Shown here: one piece after another, positions 42,925-52,110 of the stretch | Layout: each line of letters begins with the position of its first letter | Numbering within the stretch: the stretch's first letter is position 1 | NCBI GenBank assembly: GCA_965199335.1 | Contig: CBDAQZ010000002.1 | Span: 248,001-312,000, forward strand | Source: CBDAQV01 sp965199335 | GTDB lineage: Bacteria; Pseudomonadota; Alphaproteobacteria; CALMVH01 | Direction: 5' to 3' | Length of the DNA stretch: 64,000 nucleotides | Notes under the pieces: generated by a model | The model's input: only the letters and a program-made list of their open reading frames with translations | Told to the model about the DNA's origin: nothing | Database searches by the model: none | Made by a program: the position numbers and the translations under genes

Positions 42925-43857
42925 TTAGTGAGTATATAGGGAGCCCATCACCCTTTCCAACTCCACCCGCATCGGTTCGGGTTGCCAGCCCGTCGCTGTG
43001 CGGAACGCGATATCATTTACGACCAGCGACTCGGTGAGCCGGTCGATCTTTTCCGCCTGCCCCAATATTCTTGCCAATCCGCGCAGCAATCCCACTGGCA
43101 CCGGCAGCAGGATCGCACGGCGGTGCATGCTTGTCGCCAGTTGCCGCAACAGTTCGGGCGTCGATAGCGGCTGGCCGTCGGACAGATAGAATATCCGTCC
43201 CGCCAGCCCATCGACCGTCAAGGCCAGTTCGATGGCGCGGGTAAGATTGGTGACGCCCAGCATGCTGCGCCGGTTACGGATGCCGCCCAGCGGCAACGGT
43301 ATTGGCAAGCGCGCCAGCTTTACCAGCAAAAGAAAATTTGCCTTGACCCCGGGGCCATAGATCAGCGGCGGCCGCAGGATCACCGTTTCCATCTCGCTCA
43401 TTGCCAGCAGCGCCTGTTCGGCCTCCCGCTTGGAAATGCCGTAGGGGCTGGTCGGGGCGGCCTGTATCGTTTCATCGATGCCATCCTTGCCGGTCTGATC
43501 CACCGCCGCCTTGACGCTGCTTACGAACACGAACCGTTTCACGCGGCCGGCTATGGCTGCCTTTGCCAGGTTGACCGTCGCATCGCGGTTGGCTTCGCGG
43601 AATGCCGCCAATGGGTCGGCGCTCGTATCGTTCATCTGATGCACGCGGGCCGCCAGGTGGACAATGGCATCGATGTTCTCCAACACCCCCGACCAGTCCG
43701 CGTTTTCGATATCCGGGCACACAAACTCGCGGCTCGTACCCTCTGGTCCCTTCCCGCTGTGCCTGACAACCGATACGACTTCGTGCCCTGCCCCGGCGAG
43801 ATGCGGTACGAGAACCCTGCCGACGAACCCGGTTGCGCCGGTGACCAGAACCCTCAC
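42925..43857 (-). CDS. NAD-dependent epimerase/dehydratase family protein
   Basis: This 310-residue extended SDR acts on nucleotide sugars. It opens with MRVLVTGATGFVGRVLVPHL (Rossmann GxxGxxG), then VHLAARVHQMN, the catalytic Ser in FVFVSSVKAAV and the YxxxK pair in SPYGISKREAEQALL. LRPPLIYGPGVKANF is typical of the UDP-GlcNAc 4-epimerase/WbpV group seen in O-antigen loci. Start is GTG 43857, inside the stop of the upstream glycosyltransferase (GTGA). It is the last of three coupled genes. Confidence 0.9.
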   Translation of the reverse strand: MRVLVTGATGFVGRVLVPHLAGAGHEVVSVVRHSGKGPEGTSREFVCPDIENADWSGVLENIDAIVHLAARVHQMNDTSADPLAAFREANRDATVNLAKAAIAGRVKRFVFVSSVKAAVDQTGKDGIDETIQAAPTSPYGISKREAEQALLAMSEMETVILRPPLIYGPGVKANFLLLVKLARLPIPLPLGGIRNRRSMLGVTNLTRAIELALTVDGLAGRIFYLSDGQPLSTPELLRQLATSMHRRAILLPVPVGLLRGLARILGQAEKIDRLTESLVVNDIAFRTATGWQPEPMRVELERVMGSLYTH

Positions 43858-44840
43858 GCCGGGACCAGCTTGGGGCGGCTGCGCATCCACAGGATCAACA
43901 GGCCGACGCTGAGCGCGGCAATGCCGATCGCCCGGAACGGATAATCCTTCGCCAGGGCGACGGCGCAGAAGATCAGTACGGAGTTGGTGATATAGACGGC
44001 AATCGCCACCTGGGCGTGCTTGCGGCCGCTCAGCACGGCATGCTGGTAGAAATGCTGCCGGTGAGCCTGCCACACCTTCTCGCCCCGGCTGGCCCGTTTC
44101 AGCAGGGTGAACGTCGCATCGACCAGGAAGTACAACGGCAGGATCAACGCCGCCGCCCATTGCCCCTGCTCGGCATGCGTCAGCAGGAAGGCGCCCAGCA
44201 GATAGCCGAGCGGTATGCTTCCGACATCGCCCATGATGATGCGCGACGGTGCCCAGTTCCAGGCAAGGAAACCGAGGACCGAGGCGGCGAGCACGATCTC
44301 GCCGCCGACATGCGGCGCCAGCAGGAACAAGCCGAAGGAGATCGCCAGCGTCTCGCCGCCCGCCAGCCCATCCATGCCATCCATGAAGTTGAACAGATTG
44401 ACGAACCAGAGCCACCCGAAACCGGTCAGCGCATAATCGGCGATCGGCGGCAGGATCCCCTGGAACACATTGCCATGAAGCGTGAGGCAGCCAAGCGCGA
44501 CCGCGACGATCTGCGCGCCGAAGCGAGGCAGCGGCGACAGCGTCCTGACGTCGTCAAGCCATGAGATCGCGACGAGCAGCAGGGTGCCGCCAATCAGCGG
44601 AAGGCTGGATTTGATATCCGCCGCCCCAGGAGCCAGCAAGGCCAATCCGAGGACGAAAGCCGCCAGGATCGCCCAGCCGCCGCCACGCGGCTTCGGGATG
44701 TCGTGCAGGCTGCGGTCGTTCGGCAAGTCGAGGATCGCGCGATGGCGCAGGTAACGGTTGACGCCGAGGGTCAGCAAGGTCGATGCGACGCAGGCCACGA
44801 GCGCGGACAGCATCCAACGGTTTGCGGCTAGGAAGCTCAA
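43854..44840 (-). CDS. WecA/MraY-type undecaprenyl-phosphate sugar-1-phosphate transferase
   Basis: This 328-residue membrane protein belongs to the MraY/WecA family, which moves a sugar-1-phosphate from a UDP-sugar to undecaprenyl phosphate. It has about ten membrane helices and the family motifs SLHDIPKPRGGGWAI, the ISWLDDVRTLSP Asp pair, NLFNFMDGMDGLAGGE and MGDVGSIPLGYLLGAF. It lies between a family-4 glycosyltransferase and a nucleotide-sugar epimerase, with four-base overlaps. This suggests initiation of a surface polysaccharide such as O-antigen; the exact sugar is not known. Confidence 0.9.
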   Translation of the reverse strand: MSFLAANRWMLSALVACVASTLLTLGVNRYLRHRAILDLPNDRSLHDIPKPRGGGWAILAAFVLGLALLAPGAADIKSSLPLIGGTLLLVAISWLDDVRTLSPLPRFGAQIVAVALGCLTLHGNVFQGILPPIADYALTGFGWLWFVNLFNFMDGMDGLAGGETLAISFGLFLLAPHVGGEIVLAASVLGFLAWNWAPSRIIMGDVGSIPLGYLLGAFLLTHAEQGQWAAALILPLYFLVDATFTLLKRASRGEKVWQAHRQHFYQHAVLSGRKHAQVAIAVYITNSVLIFCAVALAKDYPFRAIGIAALSVGLLILWMRSRPKLVPA

Positions 44841-45979
44841 TTTCTCTCCAATAGATTTCGATAAAGCTGGACCGTAAGCGCGCCGACCGTCGCGGCGGAC
44901 AATTCGCTCTCGACCATCCGGCGGGAGGCGAGGCCGTATTCGTAGCGCAGGTCATAGCTGTGGGCCAGCGTTTCCAGGGCGTTGGCCAGCGCCTCGGCAT
45001 CGTTTGGCGGAACCAGTATGCCGTTGACCCCGGGAACCACGATTTCGCGACATCCGGCGACATCGGTCGTCACCAGCGCCCGCCCGCAACTGGCCGCCTC
45101 CATCAGGCTGACCGGCAATCCCTCGCCCGTAATCGAAGGCAGGACGCCGATATGTGCCCGTTCCCATAACCCACGCACGTCATCGATGCGGCCCAGCCAT
45201 TCGATGTTCGGTTCGGCTGCAATACGCTGCATGTCTTCGTCGGTCAGCGAGTCGGGTGTTTCCGGATCGGGCACGCCGGCGAGCAACAGCTGGATCGGGG
45301 AGCGCAAAGCCAGGATTCGCATCGCCTCGACAAGGACCAGTATCCCCTTGCTGCGCAACATGCGCGCGGCGCAGGCCGCAACGGGCGGCACGCGCGGCGG
45401 CTCTGCCAGCAGCGGAAAGCGGTCGATATCGATCCCGGACCCACGAATGACGGTGGCCCGCCGCGGGGATACGATCCCCTTGTCGATCAGGGTGCGTAGA
45501 TCGTCCGAATTCTCCGTCATCGCATGCACGCGCGGGCTGCGGAAGGCGGCGCGCAGGATCGGCAGGGTCACGAATCGCAGCAGCTTTATCTTCGGCGACA
45601 TGCCGAGGAACAGCAGACCGAGGCCTGTAAAGGCATTGACGATCACCTTTACGCCTCCCGCTCGGGCGGCGATCGTGCCAAGCAGGATCGATTTCAGGGA
45701 GACATGATGCACCAGATCGGGCCGTTCACGGCGATAGACCCGCCTGATCTCAAGGATATCCCCCAGCGCCGCGAAGGGATTGAGGCTGCCGCGCTTCCAG
45801 CCTAGGGCGATCACCTTGAAGCCCTCTGCGGCTATCTTTTCCCCATGTGCGCGGATTCGAGTCGCCACGCAGACCTCGAACCCGACATCCCGCGCCGCGC
45901 GCGCCTGCGGCAGGCGGTGCATGTGAAAATACCAGTCCTCGGTAACAAGAAAGATAAGTTTGGGCCGGCTCGTAACCAT
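44837..45979 (-). CDS. Family 4 glycosyltransferase
   Basis: This 380-residue glycosyltransferase has the GT-B fold. The C-terminal nucleotide-sugar site has the EX7E-like motif MEAASCGRALVTTDVAGCRE, preceded by HIGVLPSITGEGLPVSLM, and the middle holds VIRGSGIDID (ligand-binding loop). The N-terminal HMHRLPQARAARDVGFEV is the acceptor domain start. The substrate is unknown. It is the first gene of the three-gene sugar cluster (ATGA coupling to the WecA-like gene). The 130-base region upstream is divergent to the unknown gene at 46110. Confidence 0.92.
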   Translation of the reverse strand: MVTSRPKLIFLVTEDWYFHMHRLPQARAARDVGFEVCVATRIRAHGEKIAAEGFKVIALGWKRGSLNPFAALGDILEIRRVYRRERPDLVHHVSLKSILLGTIAARAGGVKVIVNAFTGLGLLFLGMSPKIKLLRFVTLPILRAAFRSPRVHAMTENSDDLRTLIDKGIVSPRRATVIRGSGIDIDRFPLLAEPPRVPPVAACAARMLRSKGILVLVEAMRILALRSPIQLLLAGVPDPETPDSLTDEDMQRIAAEPNIEWLGRIDDVRGLWERAHIGVLPSITGEGLPVSLMEAASCGRALVTTDVAGCREIVVPGVNGILVPPNDAEALANALETLAHSYDLRYEYGLASRRMVESELSAATVGALTVQLYRNLLERN

Positions 45980-46109
45980 ATTGTTTCATAACGTCCCGTA
46001 ATGAACGTGTCATCCTGCCTATGTGCAGCCGGCGTGTTATTTATTTCGTAACTTGCTGTAAACGGCTTGGTACTATCTCTATATATGTCCTGATATCGCG
46101 GAGACTTCG

Positions 46110-46943
46110 ATGGACCGAAAAAACAAGGGTACTAATCCTGAAAACCCGGACGAACGTCTCACGCCGGGCGCGCCATCCCGGCCGGCCAGCTATCAGCCCG
46201 AGCAGGAAGACGCCCAGTATCACGACGTAGAGGAACAGTTTCACGACGCCGCCAAGGAAGAGGAAACCGAAGACGGCGAAGGCGGCGAACAGGGTGGCGA
46301 CAGCGGCGGTGGCGGCGTAATTTTCGACGAAACCGAGACCGATTTCGACCAGACAGAGCTGCAGGGCATGCAGTTGCCCAGCCTGCGCAAGGCGATCAAG
46401 AAGGGCCTCAAACTCTTTTCGCGCGTCACGAAAGAGTCGGAGCAGTACCTCAAGAACTTCCTGCCCGACAAGGACCTGCGTTCGCGCGTCGTCGAGATCG
46501 CCATTAGCCGCCGCGGCCACCCGACCCTGCTTCTCGACAAGGGCGAGATCGTCCAGTACCAGCTGTCGCGGGGCAAGCTGGACCGCGTCCGCGTATCGCC
46601 GGACCTGGAGGCGGAACAGGCCGTGCGCTACGCCATGGCCGGTTTCATCGCCGCCGGCGAAAGTATCAACCCCAAGCACGTCAAGTTCGGCCGCTCGCCC
46701 GAGTTCGAGGCGCGGATGAAGCCGGTCTGGGTCCAGGAATGGAAGCGGATGCAGCGCGAGGAAAAGGCGCTGCACATGAACGTATCGAACCGGAATATAA
46801 GCTTCAGGCGCGCCGTCGAAGCGCAGGCCCAGCCCGCCAAAGCCGCCCCTGGAGCATCGGCGGCGAAACCGCAAACGGTCGGGAAACCACGCATAGACAT
46901 TCCGCGCTCGACTGTTTCGAGCCGTATAGAGCCCAAGATTTAG
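46110..46943 (+). CDS. Acidic-tailed protein of unknown function
   Basis: I do not recognise this 277-residue protein. The first 75 residues are highly acidic and glycine-rich (EEETEDGEGGEQGGDSGGGG), thus probably disordered. The core, about 85-230, is basic and helical with LPSLRKAIKKGLKLFSRVTK and VWVQEWKRMQREEKALHM; a short beta part reads GHPTLLLDKGEIVQYQL. The tail is proline/alanine-rich. There is no signal peptide or membrane segment. ATG 46110 is preceded by GGAG 8 bases upstream. It sits between the sugar cluster and an EamA gene without overlap to either, so context gives little help. Confidence 0.65.
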   Translation: MDRKNKGTNPENPDERLTPGAPSRPASYQPEQEDAQYHDVEEQFHDAAKEEETEDGEGGEQGGDSGGGGVIFDETETDFDQTELQGMQLPSLRKAIKKGLKLFSRVTKESEQYLKNFLPDKDLRSRVVEIAISRRGHPTLLLDKGEIVQYQLSRGKLDRVRVSPDLEAEQAVRYAMAGFIAAGESINPKHVKFGRSPEFEARMKPVWVQEWKRMQREEKALHMNVSNRNISFRRAVEAQAQPAKAAPGASAAKPQTVGKPRIDIPRSTVSSRIEPKI

Positions 46944-46980
46944 GCTGGTTTGGGAATCAGGACTATCGTAAAGGCCTCAG

Positions 46981-47409
46981 ATGATTATCCCGTACTTCTT
47001 CGCTCTAATCGCTGTCGCCTGTTATGCGATTCTCACGCCGCTGGCAAAGAAGTTTCAGTTGGACCTGCCGCCATTCGCGTTTATAGCCGCCAGTTCCGGT
47101 ATTCTTGCCGTTAGCTCCTTTATATGCTCGTTCTTTATCGAGAAAGATTTCTCGATCACGAAAACGGCGGGGTCGGCGTGGCTGAATATACTTATTTTCA
47201 GCATGATCAATTTGCTTGGATATTTCTTGTATCTGAAGGCGCTCGAGAAGATCCCATCCGCCAACTATCAGTTGCTCTATCTGCTTAGCCCGGTGATCGT
47301 GGCCATCTCGGCCTACTTCATCCTTGGCGAGCGAGTGGAGTTACGTCAAATCATCGGACTGGTCATCATGTCCGTCGGCTTGTGCGTCGCAATCTGGCCA
47401 AGGGCCTGA
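46981..47409 (+). CDS. Single-domain EamA (DMT superfamily) transporter
   Basis: This 142-residue integral membrane protein has five membrane helices and one EamA repeat. IPSANYQLLYLLSPVIVAIS with YFILGERVELRQIIGLVIM is the conserved second half of the repeat. Normal EamA proteins have two repeats and about 300 residues; single-repeat forms act as homo- or heterodimers like small multidrug-resistance proteins. The substrate is unknown. It ends five bases before the prfC stop, converging. Confidence 0.85.
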   Translation: MIIPYFFALIAVACYAILTPLAKKFQLDLPPFAFIAASSGILAVSSFICSFFIEKDFSITKTAGSAWLNILIFSMINLLGYFLYLKALEKIPSANYQLLYLLSPVIVAISAYFILGERVELRQIIGLVIMSVGLCVAIWPRA

Positions 47410-47414
47410 GACGA

Positions 47415-49022
47415 TCACGCCGCCTTCGGCTCCTTGATCTTCATGAACCTGATCTTGGGCCAGTCTTCCTCCGCCTTGCCAAGAGCCCAGGAATTGCGTG
47501 CCAGGAATACGGGTGCGCCTTCGTGATCGTCCGCCAGCGCGCCCTGGTTGCTGTCGACGAATTTCTTCAGAAGCGCCGCATCGGCCGAATCCAGCCAGCG
47601 TGCGGTGTACAGGCTGGTCTGCTCGAAGTGCACCGGGATTTCGTATTCGGTGCGGATGCGGTCGGCCAGGACTTCGAACTGCAACGCCCCGACGACGCCG
47701 ACGATCCAGTTGCCGTCCATGCGCGGCTTGAAGACGCGGGCCGCGCCTTCCTCCGCCAGTTGTTCCAGCGCCCGGCCCAGATGCTTGGCCTTCATCGGAT
47801 CGTCCGCGCGCACGCGTTGCAGTAGCTCCGGCGCGAAGCTGGGGATGCCGGTGAAGCGGATCGCCTCGCCCTCGGTCAGCGCATCGCCGATCGACAGCGT
47901 GCCGTGGTTGGGGATGCCGATGATGTCGCCCGCCCAGGCTTCCTCCGCGATCTCACGGTCCTGCGCCATGAAGAACAACGGTGCCGAGACCGTCATCGGC
48001 TTGCCGGTGCGCACATGGGTCAGCTTCATGCCGCGCTTGAAATGGCCGGATGCGACGCGAAAGAACGCGATGCGGTCGCGGTGCTTGGGGTCCATATTCG
48101 CCTGGATCTTGAACACGAAGCCCGAAACCTTGGTCTCCTGGGGCTCGATGAAACGTGATACCGAGGGCTGCGGTCGCGGTGGGGGCGCTAGTTCGACCAG
48201 GCCCTGCAGCAATTCGCGCACGCCGAAATTGTTCACGGCGCTGCCGAAGAACACGGGGCTCAGATGCCCTTCCTGGTACGATTTCCTGTCGACCGGCTTG
48301 CATAGGGTGCGCGCCATCTCGACACCTTCCCGCAGTTCCTTCGCCTGGTGCGCAGGCAAGGCGGCATCGATCTTCGGATCGTCGATACCGTTGCAGATTT
48401 CGGTCGGCGCGGTATCGGTGTTGTTGGCGCGGCTGCCCTTGGGCATCAGGATCAGGTGATCGTGCATCAGGTCGTAGCAGCCGGCGAAGGCGCGGCCCAT
48501 GCCGATCGGCCAGCTGGCGGGGGCGATGTCCAGCGCCAGGCCCTGCTCGATCTCGTCGATCAGGTCCAGCGGCTCGCGCCCCTCGCGGTCCAGCTTGTTG
48601 ATGAAGGTGATGATCGGCACGTCGCGCAGGCGGCAGACCTCGAACAGCTTGCGCGTCTGCTCCTCGATGCCCTTGGCGGCGTCGATCACCATCACGGCGG
48701 AATCGACGGCGGTCAGGGTACGATAGGTATCCTCGCTGAAATCCTCGTGGCCCGGCGTATCCAGCAGGTTGAAGGTGCAGCCGCCGTAGTCGAACGTCAT
48801 GACCGAAGCGGTGACCGAAATCCCGCGCTCCTTCTCCACCTTCATCCAGTCCGAGCGTGCCCGCCGCGCGTCGCCGCGCGCCTTGACCGCGCCCGCCGCC
48901 TGGATCGCGCCGCCGAACAGCAGCAGCTTCTCGGTCAGCGTCGTCTTGCCGGCGTCGGGGTGAGCGATGATGGCGAAGGTGCGCCGCCTGGCGACCGCCG
49001 GGGGAAGAATCATGGAAGACAT
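47415..49022 (-). CDS. prfC: Peptide chain release factor 3
   Basis: RF3 is a GTPase that recycles RF1 and RF2 from the ribosome after termination. The 535 residues carry G1 AHPDAGKTTLTEKLL, the switch GISVTASVM, G3 DTPGHEDFSEDTYR, and G4 INKLDREGREPLDL. AAGAVKARGDARRARSDWMK is the RF3 signature. The domain order is that of the E. coli protein (529 residues). Start was taken at ATG 49022; a TTG at 49037 is possible and neither has a clear ribosome-binding box. It is divergent from the DUF1868 gene. Confidence 0.95.
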   Translation of the reverse strand: MSSMILPPAVARRRTFAIIAHPDAGKTTLTEKLLLFGGAIQAAGAVKARGDARRARSDWMKVEKERGISVTASVMTFDYGGCTFNLLDTPGHEDFSEDTYRTLTAVDSAVMVIDAAKGIEEQTRKLFEVCRLRDVPIITFINKLDREGREPLDLIDEIEQGLALDIAPASWPIGMGRAFAGCYDLMHDHLILMPKGSRANNTDTAPTEICNGIDDPKIDAALPAHQAKELREGVEMARTLCKPVDRKSYQEGHLSPVFFGSAVNNFGVRELLQGLVELAPPPRPQPSVSRFIEPQETKVSGFVFKIQANMDPKHRDRIAFFRVASGHFKRGMKLTHVRTGKPMTVSAPLFFMAQDREIAEEAWAGDIIGIPNHGTLSIGDALTEGEAIRFTGIPSFAPELLQRVRADDPMKAKHLGRALEQLAEEGAARVFKPRMDGNWIVGVVGALQFEVLADRIRTEYEIPVHFEQTSLYTARWLDSADAALLKKFVDSNQGALADDHEGAPVFLARNSWALGKAEEDWPKIRFMKIKEPKAA

Positions 49023-49083
49023 GGGATTGTGTAACAATACTGCTGGGTTGTGGGAAGGGCCGGCGCTTGGCTATACCCCTGTA

Positions 49084-49776
49084 ATGACCACCGACGACAT
49101 TCCCCCTGCCCTGCGCGAGAAGTTCAACCCGGACGGAACGCCGCAGCCCTTCGCCGGCAACACCATCATTTGCCACATCGATCCTGCGAGCGAGCTGTTT
49201 GCCGCGTTGCTGGAGGTGCACGGGCAGCTGGGCAAGCGGTCGTTCAGCCAAAATTTGTCGCTGCTGCCCGTTCCCAGCTATCACATGACGGTGTTTGGCG
49301 GCGCGAACGACAAGCATCGCCGTCCCGGCGCCTGGCCGGAGGGGATCGCTTTCGATGCCACGATGGCCGAATGCCATGCCGAGATACAAAGACGCCTGGA
49401 GGGGTTCGCTCTCGGCTACGACATGCCGCTGCGCATGGTGATGTCACCTGGCGAAGTGAAAGACATGGACCAGACGCTACGGCTGGAGTTGGAACCATTG
49501 GACGAAGCGGAAAACCGCAAGCTGCGATCGTTGCGCGACCGGCTTTCCGAAACGATAGGCATCCGCGTTCCGGGACACGAGACATACGGCTTTCACATCA
49601 GCCTCGCCTATCTGATCGGCAGCCTGACAGCCGCCGAAAGCGAAGATTACAAGCGCAGCTACGCGGAATGGCGAGACATCATCGCGTTGCGTTCGCCGGT
49701 GATCGAGCTGGGCCGGCCCGAATTCTGCCTGTTCAAGGATATGATGCGCTTCGAACGGCAGTTCTACCTTGGCTAG
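49084..49776 (+). CDS. DUF1868 protein, 2H phosphoesterase superfamily
   Basis: This 230-residue soluble protein belongs to the DUF1868 group of the 2H phosphoesterase fold. The two characteristic H-x-T/S motifs are present: SYHMTVFGGAND (H-M-T) and YGFHISLAYLIG (H-I-S). Other conserved parts are GNTIICHIDP and PEFCLFKDMMRFERQFYL. Members of this fold act on cyclic or linear phosphodiesters such as 2'-5' linked RNA, but the substrate here is unknown. ATG 49084 is the first in-frame start with homology behind it. It converges on the ABC permease cluster, overlapping by four bases. Confidence 0.85.
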   Translation: MTTDDIPPALREKFNPDGTPQPFAGNTIICHIDPASELFAALLEVHGQLGKRSFSQNLSLLPVPSYHMTVFGGANDKHRRPGAWPEGIAFDATMAECHAEIQRRLEGFALGYDMPLRMVMSPGEVKDMDQTLRLELEPLDEAENRKLRSLRDRLSETIGIRVPGHETYGFHISLAYLIGSLTAAESEDYKRSYAEWRDIIALRSPVIELGRPEFCLFKDMMRFERQFYLG

Positions 49777-50546
49777 GCCGCGCCACCGCGCTTGTAGCGC
49801 CTTATACCTTCGTTGAAGACCCACATGCCGAACAGGCCGTAAAGCACGACTACCGCCGCCAGCACCGCCAGCAGCCCGATACTGTTGCAGCGCACGACCT
49901 CGACCGGCAGCATGGCGACGAACCCCGCGGGCATGATGCTGAACAGCATGACCTTGACCATCAATGATTGCCCCTGCTGTGGCACGGTCGTCAGATAGTA
50001 CAGCGCGTCGGTCAGGTAGTCGCCGAAGCGCGAACCGTTGTTGAAGAAGAAGTTGAATGAATAGAAGATCAGCTTCATCGTCTCGAACAGGATCGCAACC
50101 AGCACCGCGGCTATGACCGCCAGGCAGAACTGGCCGAAATCCAGGCCCGAGAAAAAGGCGAGAAACATCAGCCCGCAGGCGATATCGCCCAGCCCGCCAG
50201 GATTGCAGCGGGTGATGTAAAGTGCAGGCAGCGGATTCTGCGGCCGGGTCAGGTACACGTCCAGCTCGCCGTCCATCACCTTGTACCCCAGATGCCGGAT
50301 GCCGTTGAAGAACACGGCGGACACGCCGTAGTCGCAGAACAGCAGCCCATAGAGCAGGAATATCTCCGGCATGCCCCATCCGCGCACCCGCCCCACCGCG
50401 CCGAAGAACACGGCCCAGCCCGCGAATAGGAAAATATCCTGCGCGAACATGCCGAGCGCGAACAAGGCCGATGATATCGGCTTCTCCCTGATGACTTTCA
50501 GGTTCATGCGCGACAATGTCGTTATGGTGGAAAACAGAGTCCTCAT
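49773..50546 (-). CDS. ABC-2 type permease (second B copy)
   Basis: This 257-residue permease with six membrane helices is the last gene of the exporter operon. It contains GELDVYLTRPQNPLPALY and LFSIMPAGFVAMLPVEVVR. It is clearly related to the 51328-52101 permease, which has GELDTYLIRPRHPLPQLI and LFSVLPAGFVAIVPLEVIR at matching places. These belong to the COG3694 (DUF990-like) family that works with a COG4586 ATPase. ATG 50546 overlaps the stop of the preceding permease (ATGA). A longer frame upstream overlaps it and is not coding. Confidence 0.88.
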   Translation of the reverse strand: MRTLFSTITTLSRMNLKVIREKPISSALFALGMFAQDIFLFAGWAVFFGAVGRVRGWGMPEIFLLYGLLFCDYGVSAVFFNGIRHLGYKVMDGELDVYLTRPQNPLPALYITRCNPGGLGDIACGLMFLAFFSGLDFGQFCLAVIAAVLVAILFETMKLIFYSFNFFFNNGSRFGDYLTDALYYLTTVPQQGQSLMVKVMLFSIMPAGFVAMLPVEVVRCNSIGLLAVLAAVVVLYGLFGMWVFNEGIRRYKRGGAA

Positions 50547-51331
50547 CCTTCGCGCATCAGCCTCCTGCGAACCATGTTTGCCACCGCGGATACCGACAGC
50601 AACCCGACGAAGATCCAGCCCAGCTGCATCGCTATCTGCGGCCCCAGATGCGTGGCTGACCTGTCGATCACGATATTGCCGGGCACTGCCAGCATCGAGG
50701 GGAACGGCGTCAGCCAGACCAGAACCTGCGACCAGGCGGGATACAGCAGCAGGGGCGAGGAACGCGCCCCGACCAGGAACAAAGCCTTCTGCCAGACGCG
50801 ATACACAGGCTCGGCAGGGCTGGCCCATAGCGCCGCACAACCGACCAGGCAGTGCAGGCACAGGAACAGGAATCCGGCAAGGAACAGGCAGAGCAGGATC
50901 GCCAGCACCGGCAGCAGGCTATGCATAAGCAACTCGCCACTAATGTACCATGCGGCCAAAAATCCGAACGGCGCGATGATCAGCACGCGGACGACATACT
51001 GGCCGAACCATTCGGCAAGGCTCAGCTTCCAGAACGCGACCGGTCGGGTCAGCGGTATGTCCAGATTGCCGCCGGTGATATCGCGCTCCATGTCGCGCCA
51101 GTGCAGCGCGGTGCAGCCGATCACGATCTGTGTCACGGCGATGTACCAGATCAGCTGCGATACGGTCAGTCCGAAACGTACAAGCGTCTGCGGCGGCACG
51201 CCTCGGAAAAACACGCCGTAGGCCGATACCAGAACGCAGTAGACGACAGTCTGCCCGGCCAGCACTGCGCGCTCGGCCAGCACCTTCTTCGCGCCCATCC
51301 GGAACATCGCCCACAACGCGCGTGCGCTCAT
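50543..51331 (-). CDS. ABC-2 type permease (second A copy)
   Basis: This 262-residue permease has six predicted membrane helices. It is related to the permease at 52111-52890: RALWAMFRMGAKKV here and RALTLAFRMGTRQA there, and VWLTPFPSMLAVPG against VWLTPFPAILATPG. This is the COG4587 half of the pair. ATG 51331 forms an ATGA junction with the preceding permease; an ATG nine bases upstream is also in frame. It overlaps the following permease by four bases. Confidence 0.87.
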   Translation of the reverse strand: MSARALWAMFRMGAKKVLAERAVLAGQTVVYCVLVSAYGVFFRGVPPQTLVRFGLTVSQLIWYIAVTQIVIGCTALHWRDMERDITGGNLDIPLTRPVAFWKLSLAEWFGQYVVRVLIIAPFGFLAAWYISGELLMHSLLPVLAILLCLFLAGFLFLCLHCLVGCAALWASPAEPVYRVWQKALFLVGARSSPLLLYPAWSQVLVWLTPFPSMLAVPGNIVIDRSATHLGPQIAMQLGWIFVGLLSVSAVANMVRRRLMREG

Positions 51332-52101
51332 GCCTGCCATCCGGTGGCGGAGGTGTAGCGCTTGAGTCCGGCGTGGAAGAGGGCGACCGCTATCCCGGCA
51401 TACACAGTGACTGCACCGACCATCAGCCCGAGCAGCAACAGGCTATGCTCGCGGATCACCTCCAGCGGAACGATGGCGACGAAGCCGGCAGGCAATACGC
51501 TGAACAGCACGATCTTCATCAGCACGCCCTCGGTATGCTGCGGAACCGAGCCGAGGCAGATCATGGTCATGAACAGCTCGTCGGCAAGCCTGCCGCCGCC
51601 GTTGATGAAAAACGCCAGCGATTGAAAGGTAATCACCAGCGCCACGTACAGCGTGCCGACACACACCGCCAGGACAAGCGCCAGCAGCAGTTCCTCTACG
51701 CCCGGACGCGTGGCCAGTACCAGCACCGCGCCATAGACAAGGTCGCCGAGGCTCGACGCGTTGATATCCAGGCTGATCAGCTGCGGCAACGGATGACGCG
51801 GGCGGATCAGATAGGTATCCAGTTCGCCATCGCGGATACGCTCGGCAAGATGGCGGCTGCCCTCCGCCAGGAAGAACGCGCCGCCGATCCCCATGCACAA
51901 TATGCCCTGGAACAGCGCAAGGTCGGACAGCCGCCAGCCTTTCACATCGTGTATCGTTCCGAAGAAGACGATCCATACCAGGAAGAAAATCGCATTCTGG
52001 GCGAACATCGCGCTGCCGAGGAATGCGAATTGCAGGCGGTTGGTGCCGGCGGCTTTCAGCGACTGCCTCAGCAGCGCGGGGATATAGGTTCGCCTATGCA
52101 T
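51328..52101 (-). CDS. ABC-2 type permease (first B copy)
   Basis: This 257-residue permease with six membrane helices has the characteristic cytosolic loop RDGELDTYLIRPRHPLPQLI. It is the first copy of the COG3694-type subunit; the second is 49773-50546. FAFLGSAMFAQNAIFFLVWI is an early membrane helix and FINGGGRLADELFMTM a polar loop shared with its paralogue (FFNNGSRFGDYLTDAL). It starts nine bases after the first A copy ends. Confidence 0.88.
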   Translation of the reverse strand: MHRRTYIPALLRQSLKAAGTNRLQFAFLGSAMFAQNAIFFLVWIVFFGTIHDVKGWRLSDLALFQGILCMGIGGAFFLAEGSRHLAERIRDGELDTYLIRPRHPLPQLISLDINASSLGDLVYGAVLVLATRPGVEELLLALVLAVCVGTLYVALVITFQSLAFFINGGGRLADELFMTMICLGSVPQHTEGVLMKIVLFSVLPAGFVAIVPLEVIREHSLLLLGLMVGAVTVYAGIAVALFHAGLKRYTSATGWQA

Positions 52102-52110
52102 TGCCGCCTC

